Assembly: GCA_947591605.1 (NCBI GenBank)
Contig: CANQDF010000013.1
Span: forward strand, 1 to 54,555
Reading direction: 5' to 3'
DNA length: 54,555 bases
Source of the DNA: an uncultured Clostridia bacterium
GTDB lineage: Bacteria; Bacillota; Clostridia; Lachnospirales; CAG-274
In this document: positions 1-7,538 of the stretch, piece after piece
How positions within the stretch are numbered: the first letter of the stretch is position 1
Layout: each line of letters begins with the position of its first letter
The notes under the pieces: model-generated
Seen by the model: the letters and a program-made list of their open reading frames with translations, nothing else
The model's database searches: none
What the model was told of the DNA's origin: nothing
Program-made: the position numbers and the translations under genes

Positions 1-2
1 AG

Positions 3-650
3 AATAAAATTTCCCCGCGTATCCAAGTTTTTATTAACAAAGACAATATTGATGAATTGCCGCATATTGAAAATCTTATTTTTGAAAACCGTCTGTCGGA
101 GCGATGTGCAGACTTCGGCGGAGAATTTGCCTGCTTTGTATATCAAGGCTCATGTGACGGAGAAAACGCAAAGCTGTATGATGTGCGTATCACAAAGGAC
201 GATTTGAAAAAAATACCGCCTCTCCTCTCGGAATACACACTGAAGTACTTTCATACAAATAATTTAAATGACATATTTGGTCAAACAGAGCAGGAACTGT
301 ATAATAAGTACATAGTAGATAACTCAACGGTAAGCTATGTTTCGGATAACCCTGTACTTTTTATTGACAATGCTTATAATGTGTATCCTAATATCAGCAC
401 TCCTGCGCCATATTGGTGCCTTGGTAATTTAAAAAAAAGCAGCGCAGAGGAAATCCTGCAAAATTATTTAACGGGGATGAGCGTCGCACAAACTATACGC
501 TGTACAATTCCGCTTAGTGAAATTGTAGAGCGGTGCGGCGACCCAAACAGTATGCGCTTGTTTGGCGAGAAAGATTATGTCATCTTTTTGTTGAATCAAT
601 ACTGCGAGAAAGAACAAAAAAACGGTTCAATGATTGAGCGTAAATATTAA
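3..650 (+). CDS. probable radical SAM protein, C-terminal part (5' end outside window)
   Basis: The reading frame is open from the left edge of the window, so the N-terminus and any CxxxCxxC cluster are missing. The TTG at 57 lies inside the frame with no ribosome site and is not taken as the start. The visible part opens with a segment of the form RIQVFINKDNIDELP. In its middle is an APYWCLGNLKKSSAEEIL segment, which resembles the loop after the auxiliary-cluster cysteine in SPASM-type radical SAM proteins (hydrophobic-Cys-LGN-x-x-x-x-S-x-E-E-I). A few further cysteines follow (IRCTIPL, ERCGDP, QYCEK). The product may modify a peptide or protein, but no substrate can be named. The gene ends in TAA, followed by about 290 bp of noncoding DNA that holds the next promoter and riboswitch. 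The family call rests on weak local similarity recognised by eye. Confidence 0.5.
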   Translation, partial: NKISPRIQVFINKDNIDELPHIENLIFENRLSERCADFGGEFACFVYQGSCDGENAKLYDVRITKDDLKKIPPLLSEYTLKYFHTNNLNDIFGQTEQELYNKYIVDNSTVSYVSDNPVLFIDNAYNVYPNISTPAPYWCLGNLKKSSAEEILQNYLTGMSVAQTIRCTIPLSEIVERCGDPNSMRLFGEKDYVIFLLNQYCEKEQKNGSMIERKY

Positions 651-799
651 TGTGTATTGTAATGGAAATATACATTGGTACAATTATTGACAACGGTAAT
701 ATACATGTTAGCTTTCTTGACGTAATGGAAGTTGAATATTGATGAAATCCATATGCTTGATTTTAAAATAGGTTGTTTTTAGCTGATCGGCAAAAGTTA

Positions 800-828
800 T
801 TGACAAAACGAAATAAACATGATAAAAT
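800..828 (+). promoter_or_regulatory. sigma-A type promoter of the fluoride-riboswitch transcript
   Basis: A perfect -35 TTGACA (800-805) is separated by 17 bp from TAAAAT (823-828). Transcription would begin near 835, just before the riboswitch aptamer. Confidence 0.75.
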
Positions 829-839
829 AAACGCACAAT

Positions 840-899
840 AAGGGGAATGAGGTCTCCCTTAGTTTATGACTTAAACTGCTTTATGCTGATGACTTCTGC
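840..899 (+). promoter_or_regulatory. fluoride (crcB-type) riboswitch aptamer
   Basis: The RNA has the fluoride aptamer landmarks in order: a GG-GAATGAGGTCTCCC stem-loop at 842-858, a TTAAACTGC segment at 871-879, and the conserved GCTGATGACTTCTGC block at 885-899. The last block also forms the 5' arm of an intrinsic terminator, so fluoride binding would be expected to favour readthrough. Fluoride riboswitches are known to control CrcB/Fluc channels and CPA-type antiporters, and the next gene here is such an antiporter. Confidence 0.85.
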
Positions 900-928
900 T
901 TTTTTACGCAGATGTTGTCGGCTTTTTT
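885..928 (+). terminator. riboswitch expression-platform terminator
   Basis: The 885-899 arm pairs with 908-922 through about 14 of 15 positions including G-U pairs, and six T residues follow (923-928). It lies before the antiporter ribosome site. The upstream ATG at 912 is inside the 3' arm, which argues against its use as a start codon. Confidence 0.85.
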
Positions 929-941
929 ATTGGAGGTTTTT

Positions 942-2135
942 ATGCTTATCAGTATAGTTTATATTTTGATCGTGGGTATGGTATTTGGTTGTTTATGTAA
1001 GAAAATAAAATTTCCTGCACTATTTGGAATGCTCACCGCAGGGATTTTATTAGGTCCGCACGTTTTTGATCTCATAGACTCATCGATCCTTGATATTTCG
1101 GCAGAGATCAGAAGGATAGCTCTCATTATTATCCTTATACGTGCAGGGCTTAAACTTTCGGTAAGCGATTTAAAAAAAGTCGGCAGACCGGCAGTGTTAA
1201 TGTGTTTTTTGCCTGCCTGCTTTGAGATCATAGGAATGATTCTGACAGCACCTAAATTGCTTGGGATTTCGCTCCTTGACGCGGCAATAATGGGAGCGGT
1301 TGTCGGAGCAGTGTCGCCTGCGGTAATAGTTCCCAAAATGATAAATCTTATAGACAACGGCTACGGCATTGATAAAGGAATACCTCAGATGATACTGGCG
1401 GGAGCTTCGGTAGATGATGTGTTTGTCATAGTTATGTACACAACGTTTACAAGTATAGCCAAAGGTGAAAATGTTTCGTGGATGTCTTTTGCGGAAATCC
1501 CTGTTTCTATAATTGTTGGGATCGTTGTGGGACTTATTGCGGGATTTTTGATATATCTGTTTTTTACAAAAATACATATTCGCAATACCGTAAAAATTAT
1601 GTTGGTACTGTGTTCTTCGTTTGTTTTGGTGACGCTTGAGGATAACTTTGGAGAAATTGTGCCTTTTGCATCACTTATCGGAGTTATGGCTATGGGTCTT
1701 GAAATAAGGAGAAAAAGTACCGATATTGCCGCTAATCTTTCTCTGCGGTTTGATAAGCTTTGGATTATTGCCGAAATCTTTTTGTTTGTGCTTGTAGGTG
1801 CTTCGGTAAATATTGAAAGTGCGGCTAATTCCGCATTCAGGAGCAGTATATTAATACTTGCGGTGTTGATTTTTAGGATGCTGGGTGTCTATATCTGCCT
1901 GTTTGGAACAAAACTGCATATTAAAGAAAAAATATTCTGTATGTTAGCTTATACTCCTAAAGCAACGGTTCAAGCTGCCATTGGAGGGCTTCCGCTTGCC
2001 ATGGGATTGGGCTGCGGTGATATAGTGCTGACTGTTTCCGTAATTGCCATTTTGCTTACCGCTCCGCTCGGCGCATTTGCAATTGACTTTACATATAAGA
2101 GATTCCTTAACCGAACAGACGGCAGCAAAAAATGA
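942..2135 (+). CDS. cation:proton antiporter (CPA1-like), fluoride-responsive
   Basis: A 397-residue polytopic membrane protein with about 11-12 hydrophobic segments and the repeated small-residue packing of the Na+/H+ exchanger fold. Visible landmarks are FPALFGMLTAGILLGPHVF near residues 25-43, IRAGLKL near 70-78, GAVVGAVSPAVIVP near 121-134, a GASVDDVFVIVMY segment with the paired acidic residues typical of the ion site, and a late LVGASVNI segment. In this family the protein exchanges a monovalent cation for protons across the plasma membrane. The fluoride riboswitch just upstream suggests a role in fluoride tolerance, since relatives under this riboswitch are associated with that stress. 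Start ATG 942 is chosen because GGAGG (932-936) precedes it. The longer frame from 912 would begin in the terminator stem. No crcB gene is visible nearby. The transported ion is inferred, not shown. Confidence 0.85.
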   Translation: MLISIVYILIVGMVFGCLCKKIKFPALFGMLTAGILLGPHVFDLIDSSILDISAEIRRIALIIILIRAGLKLSVSDLKKVGRPAVLMCFLPACFEIIGMILTAPKLLGISLLDAAIMGAVVGAVSPAVIVPKMINLIDNGYGIDKGIPQMILAGASVDDVFVIVMYTTFTSIAKGENVSWMSFAEIPVSIIVGIVVGLIAGFLIYLFFTKIHIRNTVKIMLVLCSSFVLVTLEDNFGEIVPFASLIGVMAMGLEIRRKSTDIAANLSLRFDKLWIIAEIFLFVLVGASVNIESAANSAFRSSILILAVLIFRMLGVYICLFGTKLHIKEKIFCMLAYTPKATVQAAIGGLPLAMGLGCGDIVLTVSVIAILLTAPLGAFAIDFTYKRFLNRTDGSKK

Positions 2136-2163
2136 TTTGAGTACGCAGCGTGGAACAAACCGG

Positions 2164-2202
2164 GGTACCCTTGTTCGTTCATTGGCGTAAGCGGAGTGCC
2201 AA
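2164..2202 (+). repeat. dispersed short repeat, copy 1
   Basis: The stretch beginning GGTACCCTTGTTCGTTCATT matches, at about 31 of 38 positions, the reverse complement of 32451-32489. Both copies are intergenic. Nothing in the sequence shows a function. Confidence 0.55.
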
Positions 2203-2283
2203 TACCGTTGACAGCATAAAACTATGGATAAAGGGTTAAAACTGTAGACGAGTGTTTACGTTGTCGGTGAATTTTTTTCGGAT

Positions 2284-2312
2284 TTGCTTTTTCAACATAA
2301 GTATGATATGAT
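2284..2312 (+). promoter_or_regulatory. putative promoter of the MazG-like gene
   Basis: TTGCTT (2284-2289) and TATGAT (2307-2312) are separated by 17 bp, about 60 bp before the next start codon. Both hexamers differ from consensus, so confidence is moderate. Confidence 0.5.
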
Positions 2313-2377
2313 AAAATATACAGTTGTTCAGGTATTAAAGCTGTTCAACAAATCATTCTCTGACGGAGGAATACAAT

Positions 2378-2704
2378 ATGTCTGATTTTGGTATAAACGA
2401 AATGCAAAAAATGCAGATAGCTTTGCAGGAAAGATATAAGGATAAATGGGAGCCGATTTGCCCCGAAACCGGAAAAAATAAGCTCCTTTGGATGATTGGA
2501 GAGGTAGGCGAGGTTATTGATATTGTCAAGAAGCATGGCGGTGCAAAGGCATCGGAGGACGAGAATCTGAGGAAAGATTTGATAGAGGAAATGGCGGATG
2601 TGCTTATGTATTACAACGATGTAATGCTATGCTATGGAATTACTGCCGAAGAGTTAATGCAAGCATACATAAACAAATTTGAAATAAATATGGAACGTTG
2701 GTAA
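2378..2704 (+). CDS. MazG-like nucleotide pyrophosphohydrolase
   Basis: A single-domain, 108-residue all-alpha NTP-PPase. The paired acidic metal-binding signature is visible: GEVGEVIDIVKK at about residues 45-56 and LIEEMADVLMYYND at about 70-83, matching the ExxE...ExxD pattern that binds Mg2+ in MazG/dUTPase-like enzymes. Such proteins hydrolyse (d)NTPs to the monophosphate and pyrophosphate and clear abnormal nucleotides from the pool. This is the short, one-domain form rather than the two-domain MazG. The start at 2378 has GGAGG upstream (2366-2370). It lies 23 bp before a lipoprotein gene with its own strong ribosome site, so the two may be co-transcribed without being functionally related. 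The substrate cannot be read from the sequence. Confidence 0.8.
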   Translation: MSDFGINEMQKMQIALQERYKDKWEPICPETGKNKLLWMIGEVGEVIDIVKKHGGAKASEDENLRKDLIEEMADVLMYYNDVMLCYGITAEELMQAYINKFEINMERW

Positions 2705-2727
2705 TTTATAAAAGGAGATAAACTATT

Positions 2728-3765
2728 ATGAAAAGATGCTTAAAAACTGTATTATCCGCAAGTATTATGCTGTTGTATCTGACAGCCTGCACAGTCAAAC
2801 AGACCGAAACAAATACGGAGAATGATAAAAATTCCGAGGAGGATATTGTAGTTGTTTATTCCTCACATGACGACGGACCCTTAAATGCCGGTGTAGATAT
2901 GTTTACGGAAAAATACCCCAACATAAAAGTAGATGTGGTGACGGGCGGTACAGGTGAGCTTTGCGACAAAATTGCCGGTGAAGCCGACAATCCTGTTGCA
3001 GATGTTATGTGGGGCGGCGGAGCCGATTCCCTGGAAGCATTCAAAGAGTATTTCGCACCCTATGTATGCGCCAACGACGAAGCGATCGATCCTACCTATA
3101 AGGAACCAAACAATCTGTGGATAGGTGAAAGCCCGCTGCCTATGGTCATCTTTTACAATAAAAAACTCATAGATGATAACGGATTATATATCCCCCAAAG
3201 CTGGAACGACCTGATAAAGCCTGAATGGAAAGGGAAAATTGCATATTGTATGCCATCAAATTCAGGATCTGCATACACACAGCTTTGTACAATGCTCTTT
3301 GCTCACGGAGGAATTGAAAACGGCTGGGATTTTATAGAACAATTTTATGATAACTTAGACGGAAAAATATTGGATTCTTCCGATAAGTGCCATGAAATGG
3401 TGGCAAGCGGTGATTTTTATGCAGGGCTTACATTTGAAAAGGCAGCGGTGCAATATAAGGACGATCCCGATTTGGGTTTTGTGTATCCCGATGACGGTAC
3501 AAGCGCAGTTCCGGATGGAGTGGCTTTGATAAAAAATGCACCCCATGAAGAAAACGCCAAGCTGTTTATTGATTTTGTAACCTCAAAGGAATGTCAGGAG
3601 GAACAGAGCTTGGACTGGGGCCGCCGCCCTGTACGTTCGGATGTAAAAATAGGCGAAGGGCTTACTCCGCTGTCTGACATAGTAACTGTGAAATATAACT
3701 TTGAACAGGCAGCCGACAGTAAAGAAGATATACTTGAAAAATTTAATGATATAACAAAAAATTGA
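2728..3765 (+). CDS. extracellular solute-binding lipoprotein (iron/ferric ABC type)
   Basis: A 345-residue protein with a lipoprotein signal peptide: basic KR near the start, a hydrophobic core, and lipobox LTAC with Cys21 as the predicted lipidation site. The mature part begins with IVVVYSSHDDGPLNAGVDMF and continues with GELCDKI, DVMWGGGADSLEAF, MVIFYNKKLI and PQSWNDLIKPEWKGKI. These are the usual landmarks of family 1/6 periplasmic-binding proteins for Fe3+ (FbpA/FutA/AfuA type), which bind ligand between two lobes and deliver it to an ABC permease. No permease or ATPase gene flanks it, so it is an orphan component or acts with a transporter encoded elsewhere. Putative ligands also include phosphonates, thiamine or polyamines, because the family is broad. 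GGAG (2714-2717) precedes the start. Confidence 0.8.
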   Translation: MKRCLKTVLSASIMLLYLTACTVKQTETNTENDKNSEEDIVVVYSSHDDGPLNAGVDMFTEKYPNIKVDVVTGGTGELCDKIAGEADNPVADVMWGGGADSLEAFKEYFAPYVCANDEAIDPTYKEPNNLWIGESPLPMVIFYNKKLIDDNGLYIPQSWNDLIKPEWKGKIAYCMPSNSGSAYTQLCTMLFAHGGIENGWDFIEQFYDNLDGKILDSSDKCHEMVASGDFYAGLTFEKAAVQYKDDPDLGFVYPDDGTSAVPDGVALIKNAPHEENAKLFIDFVTSKECQEEQSLDWGRRPVRSDVKIGEGLTPLSDIVTVKYNFEQAADSKEDILEKFNDITKN

Positions 3766-3793
3766 TATATTCCATATGTATTTGATGCAGAAG

Positions 3794-4036
3794 TAAGGGG
3801 GTGTTGCAAAACAACACCCCCATGAATGAAATGCCAACATTTCATTCATTTTTTTACAATGAATAAAGAGATTCGTGCCAGCCAAAGGCTGGCGACTCCC
3901 TCTTTTCCTCGGACGGGCAAAGCTCGTCCTGCGGATTTTAGCCTGCGGCGCTAAAGTTACTTTAAGATATTTTGCAAGTAACATTATCTAAAATTCCATT
4001 TTATATTGAATAATTTAGTTTTGCGACAGCCCCTTA
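3794..4036. mobile_element. 243-bp MITE-like element with terminal inverted repeats
   Basis: The left end TAAGGGGGTGTTGCAAAAC (3794-3812) and the reverse complement of the right end (4018-4036), TAAGGGGCTGTCGCAAAAC, agree at 17 of 19 positions. Both ends finish in TA, which would fit a TA target duplication. The interior has no gene but is packed with hairpins: 3797-3821, 3822-3849, 3877-3893 and 3911-3929. It fills the gap between the lipoprotein gene and an SLH relic. No transposase is encoded, so mobilisation would need one supplied in trans. Confidence 0.65.
3797..3855 (+). terminator. double hairpin with T-run after the solute-binding protein gene
   Basis: GGGGGTGTTG/CAACACCCCC form a perfect 10-bp stem with a 5-nt loop (3797-3821). 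Directly after it, two 12-nt perfect arms (3822-3833, 3838-3849) with a CCAA loop are followed by a run of seven T (3849-3855). Both lie in the left part of the MITE-like element, which may thus serve as the terminator for the gene ending at 3765. Confidence 0.7.
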
Positions 4037-4045
4037 TGTAATCGG

Positions 4046-4186
4046 TCAATTATTACGGAATTGTTCTGCAGTGTTATAACTTGAATCGCCAAAAGGCATA
4101 TAAACACACTGCGGCGCTTTATCGGTCGGTTTTCGGACGTCGGTCCTTCTGCCTGCGGAAACAATTGAGGGATGTAAAAAACACCA
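4046..4186 (-). pseudogene. relic of an SLH-protein paralogue (C-terminal end)
   Basis: On the minus strand a frame ending at TGA (4046-4048) reads CVYMPFGDSSYNTAEQFRNN at its end. The complete gene at 5290-6627 ends YYTPFGDLVYTAVEQLE. The shared PFGD-x-x-Y-x-T-A-x-EQ pattern, with 12 identical consecutive bases over PFGD, suggests a decayed second copy. No start codon or ribosome site is seen and the frame has no recognisable domain further upstream, so it is treated as a fragment. The MITE-like element ends 9 bp beyond its stop. Confidence 0.45.
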
Positions 4187-4191
4187 AATAT

Positions 4192-5244
4192 TTATATTGA
4201 TGTCAGAACCCTTTCCGTTATACTTATTACATTATTTCCGGAAAATTTAAAGAAAAAAGGAACTTTTGAATTTTTGTCGATATATGGCTGAATATATTTA
4301 AAAAAATCTTCTTTGTTTGCATTGTAAATAGTCGGATTTTCGGCATTTTCATCAGCAAATTCTCTTCCCCAATCAATAAAATTGTATACGGTATCCTCTG
4401 TTAATGTAAATTTTATATTGACTTCATTGGGGTTATATATAAGATAACCATTCGGCATATAAGTATTGACCCCTTGTTTTGATAATTCGACTATTCTTTC
4501 TGTATCATCCGATGTAATATATTCTACCGGATCAAGGGTTATTGTGTTTTTTTCTATGTCTTTTATTAATGCACAAATTTCATACGAATCATTTTGTTTA
4601 TAACTGTTTTCATCGGCAAAATCGGCAAATACAAATCTTAACATTGTAACAATAGCCTGCTCTTTTGTACAATTGGAAAGAGGCGAAAATTTCTCGTCAC
4701 CTGTTCCTGTCATAAAGCTTATGCCGTTATTGTCCTTATATTGACTTATAACGTAGATACCGGCCTTAGCCCATGGTGCAAGATCGGCTTCATCGGTATA
4801 ATGTACATTGTTGTCGGTTTTTTCAAGATCGCACAATTCCGCAAGCTTTGAAAGTATAACTGCCGCTTCCTGTCTTGTGATCGGCCTTTCGGGCTTAAAC
4901 ATATTATTTCCTATGCCGTTAACAACTCCAAGATCATAAAGTGCGTCAATGTAATTTTGACCCGTATCTTTGAAATTATCCCTGTCCGAAACATAGGTAT
5001 ATCCTGTTTTAAATGAATATGTTTCAAAAGCAAGCCGACAAAAATCATCTCTTGTTATATCATCGGTATAATTACATTGCAATTTTTCCGGAACAAATCC
5101 CAGGTCTACAGCTTCTTTAATGTCTTCTTCAGCCCATGCGCTGCACTGCAATTCGTCGGTAAATTCATTTGCATATACAGTTGTACATAAACCGATAAAA
5201 GCTATGCAAAGGGCGCTTATAAATAACTTTATATCAAATTTCAT
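4192..5244 (-). CDS. secreted SLH-domain protein
   Basis: A 350-residue exported protein. Residues 1-25 form a signal peptide (Lys near the start, hydrophobic core, probable cleavage after VYA). Three S-layer homology repeats follow. The first, about 33-75, is divergent. The second, about 90-138, contains YIDALYDLGVVNGIGNNMFKP and PITRQEAAVILSK. The third, about 148-205, contains WAKAGIYVISQYKDNNG and TKEQAIVTMLRF. SLH repeats anchor proteins noncovalently to pyruvylated secondary wall polymers at the cell surface. The last 140 residues have no domain I recognise. It is encoded just downstream of, and in the same direction as, a larger SLH protein, and the two probably arose by duplication of the anchor region. 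The ribosome site (AGGGAG) is further than usual from the ATG. Confidence 0.8.
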   Translation of the reverse strand: MKFDIKLFISALCIAFIGLCTTVYANEFTDELQCSAWAEEDIKEAVDLGFVPEKLQCNYTDDITRDDFCRLAFETYSFKTGYTYVSDRDNFKDTGQNYIDALYDLGVVNGIGNNMFKPERPITRQEAAVILSKLAELCDLEKTDNNVHYTDEADLAPWAKAGIYVISQYKDNNGISFMTGTGDEKFSPLSNCTKEQAIVTMLRFVFADFADENSYKQNDSYEICALIKDIEKNTITLDPVEYITSDDTERIVELSKQGVNTYMPNGYLIYNPNEVNIKFTLTEDTVYNFIDWGREFADENAENPTIYNANKEDFFKYIQPYIDKNSKVPFFFKFSGNNVISITERVLTSI

Positions 5245-5289
5245 TTTCTTAACTTTTATCTCCCTTTTATTTTCGTTATAATATCTATC

Positions 5290-6627
5290 TTACTCTAATT
5301 GCTCCACTGCGGTATAAACCAAATCGCCAAAAGGGGTATAGTAATACAAATACAAAGGAAATTCATATCTGTTTTGAACTACGATCAGTCCGTTGCAAAA
5401 GCCCAAAAGTTGACAAGCCTCATCTTCAAGCTTTATTTCAACGGGTGCGGAACTTACGTTATAAACCAAGACAGAGTCTTTTTTCTGAATGGCATAGATG
5501 CCGTTTCCGTTTGCACAAAATAACAGATTGCTATCCTCCGGACTGCTTACATACGGCATTTGTGCCGACAGACGTTTTCCGGTTGTAAGATCCATATGGA
5601 CCATATTATCGGATGGCTGCGACCAAGGCTCGTTTTCATCTGCCAACAACACAAAGCTTGCGAAGATATCGCCGCCGGTTGTATTATATAACTCTACACT
5701 TCTGAAACGTTTGCCTATCCCGGGGACTTCTACACAATTTCCGTCCGTATCCTCAAACCACATTACATTATCGAACGATTTTATCAGGCTCTGCAAGTAT
5801 ACTTCCCGTCCCAACACAGTGTTCTCGACCTTTGTGCTGTTACCCACCGAGTGCATATGGCATACGTCGGGTATTTCCGTTGTACGGGGAATAAAGTTTC
5901 CGCAGCTGTCAACAACGCCGATAGGATTGGTCAAAATGTTTAACCCGTCTTCGGCGTAATTGCCGTCTATGTTCCATGAGCTGTAGATCGGATAATATTC
6001 CGTTGGCTTTTGTGTTTCACCGTTATTCAGCTTATCTAAACGCAAAACAGTGACAACAGCCTGTTCCCTTGTGTAGGAGCTGTCACCGCTAAAGCAGTTG
6101 TTCCCCGTACCGACCACAATACCGTTAAAATAACACCAGGTTACAAACTCATAGCACCATTTAGGTATTTCGTCATTCCATACGTGAGGATATAATGCAG
6201 CATCCCGGCACATACCGTAGCATTGAGCCGTCCTATAGAGCATAACCGACGCTTCGTTTCGGGAAATAGCGTTATCGGGACGGAATGTCCCATCGGGATA
6301 GCCATTTACAATACCGAGTGCGGAGCAAGCAAGAATGTTGGGAGCATCGGTATCCGAAAATAATGCTGCCGTGTTTTCCGCCGAGGCATCGCCCCACCTT
6401 GTCCTTGCTTGACAAATCAAATCACAGAACTCACTTCTGGTTATAGGTTCTGTCGGTTGTTTTGCAAAAAGCGAAGGCGGAACTATGTTCAAAGCGATCG
6501 CTTCGCTTACCGATTCCGACAATTCCCCGGAAGCTATCGGCATAGCGTCTTCGGCATAGCAAGGTGCCGAATTAAACAGAACCAATAAAAAAATAAAAGT
6601 GACAATAAAAATGGTATTCCTTTTCAT
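5290..6627 (-). CDS. secreted SLH-domain protein with C-terminal beta-rich domain
   Basis: A 445-residue protein with a signal peptide (MKRN, hydrophobic core, cleavage near CYA-ED at about residue 26). Three SLH repeats span about residues 32-210: ITRSEFCDLICQ, then ILACSALGIVNGYPDGTFRPDNAISRNEASVMLYR, then CYFNGIVVGTGNNCFSGDSSYTREQAVVTVLRL. The remaining ~230 residues alternate short beta-strand-like segments, as in a propeller or lectin-like surface domain, but I cannot assign a family. It is the first gene of a minus-strand pair, with GGAGG immediately before its ATG and about 230 bp of noncoding DNA upstream. The role is inferred to be cell-surface attachment; the C-terminal ligand is unknown. 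The C-terminal PFGD motif recurs in the relic at 4046-4186. Confidence 0.8.
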   Translation of the reverse strand: MKRNTIFIVTFIFLLVLFNSAPCYAEDAMPIASGELSESVSEAIALNIVPPSLFAKQPTEPITRSEFCDLICQARTRWGDASAENTAALFSDTDAPNILACSALGIVNGYPDGTFRPDNAISRNEASVMLYRTAQCYGMCRDAALYPHVWNDEIPKWCYEFVTWCYFNGIVVGTGNNCFSGDSSYTREQAVVTVLRLDKLNNGETQKPTEYYPIYSSWNIDGNYAEDGLNILTNPIGVVDSCGNFIPRTTEIPDVCHMHSVGNSTKVENTVLGREVYLQSLIKSFDNVMWFEDTDGNCVEVPGIGKRFRSVELYNTTGGDIFASFVLLADENEPWSQPSDNMVHMDLTTGKRLSAQMPYVSSPEDSNLLFCANGNGIYAIQKKDSVLVYNVSSAPVEIKLEDEACQLLGFCNGLIVVQNRYEFPLYLYYYTPFGDLVYTAVEQLE

Positions 6628-6802
6628 ATTTTTCCTCCTTTATTCGGCAGTCACAGATATTTGTACGGCTTGCCTCTGTATATTAAAACAATTAACGGAA
6701 TGATTTTACGACACATTTTTTAAAAATTTTGAAATTTTTAATTTGCGGCAATTTCAATATTACGATTTCTTTTATTATACAGCCCTGCAGTCTAAAAAGC
6801 AA

Positions 6803-6845
6803 GGACTGCCGCAAATACCGTTTTTATCTGCATTTGCAGCAGTCC
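6803..6845 (-). terminator. terminator of the first sigma/anti-sigma pair
   Basis: On the minus strand GGACTGCTGCAAAT (6845-6832) pairs with ATTTGCGGCAGTCC (6816-6803), with one mismatch. A TTGCTTTTT tail follows. It sits 12 bp after the anti-sigma stop codon. Confidence 0.8.
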
Positions 6846-6857
6846 ATACCAATATCT

Positions 6858-7538
6858 TTATGAGATATTGCGGGCTACTTTGACCAGAGTATCCTTATCG
6901 ATATTTCCGGATACGGAGAATACAAATTCATTCTTATCCCATGTTATTGTACTTACATCGTCCTTTATTATAAACATTGCTTCGTTACCGTTTATATCAA
7001 TGTATTTTATTTCGGCGTCCTCGGTATCCAAAGCATAGCTGTCGGGGGCGTTCATTTTGTCTATTATTATATATTCCTCGTCATGAGCATACATTATAAG
7101 GCAGTCGTTTATGTCGTTATATTTTTGTGTTTCCTCAAAATTCTGCGGAATAAAGCCTACATTTATATCAAACTTTTCAAATGTATCCTCCTCATCCGAT
7201 TTATAATGGAATACAGTTCCCAAGCGTGTTTCTTCCACTAATATATTTAATATCTTTTCTTTGAAGGCATATGCCGTAAAAACGGAAAGCAATATGGTTA
7301 TTACAGTGACGATTGCAATAAATAACAAATTTACCTTAACCTTATGACGATTTTTATTATTTCTTTCGTTTTGAAAAATTTGATTTACCGCATCTATATG
7401 CTGAGGTGAAAAAACAATTTCTTCATCTGGCATACTTGTATCAATTTCATCAAAAATTTTGTCTATTGTGCTTGAACAGGCATTTTTGAGCAAAATATCC
7501 GTTGTTTCTTCATAAACATTGCCGGTTTTGTTATTCAT
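6858..7538 (-). CDS. anti-sigma factor, single-pass membrane protein with DUF4367-like C-terminus
   Basis: The 226-residue protein has an N-terminal cytoplasmic part of about 68 residues, one transmembrane helix (about residues 69-90, LLFIAIVTVITILLSVFTAY), and an external domain. The external domain ends with a pattern typical of DUF4367: GNEAMFIIKDDVSTITWDKNEFVFSVSG followed by a short amphipathic segment. Proteins of this layout sit beside ECF sigma factors in Clostridia and are thought to hold the sigma factor at the membrane until a signal is sensed outside. Its start overlaps the end of the sigma gene by 8 bp, which supports translational coupling. No zinc-binding HxxxCxxC anti-sigma motif is visible in the N-terminus, so sigma binding must differ from the ZAS class. 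The sensed signal is unknown. Confidence 0.75.
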   Translation of the reverse strand: MNNKTGNVYEETTDILLKNACSSTIDKIFDEIDTSMPDEEIVFSPQHIDAVNQIFQNERNNKNRHKVKVNLLFIAIVTVITILLSVFTAYAFKEKILNILVEETRLGTVFHYKSDEEDTFEKFDINVGFIPQNFEETQKYNDINDCLIMYAHDEEYIIIDKMNAPDSYALDTEDAEIKYIDINGNEAMFIIKDDVSTITWDKNEFVFSVSGNIDKDTLVKVARNIS

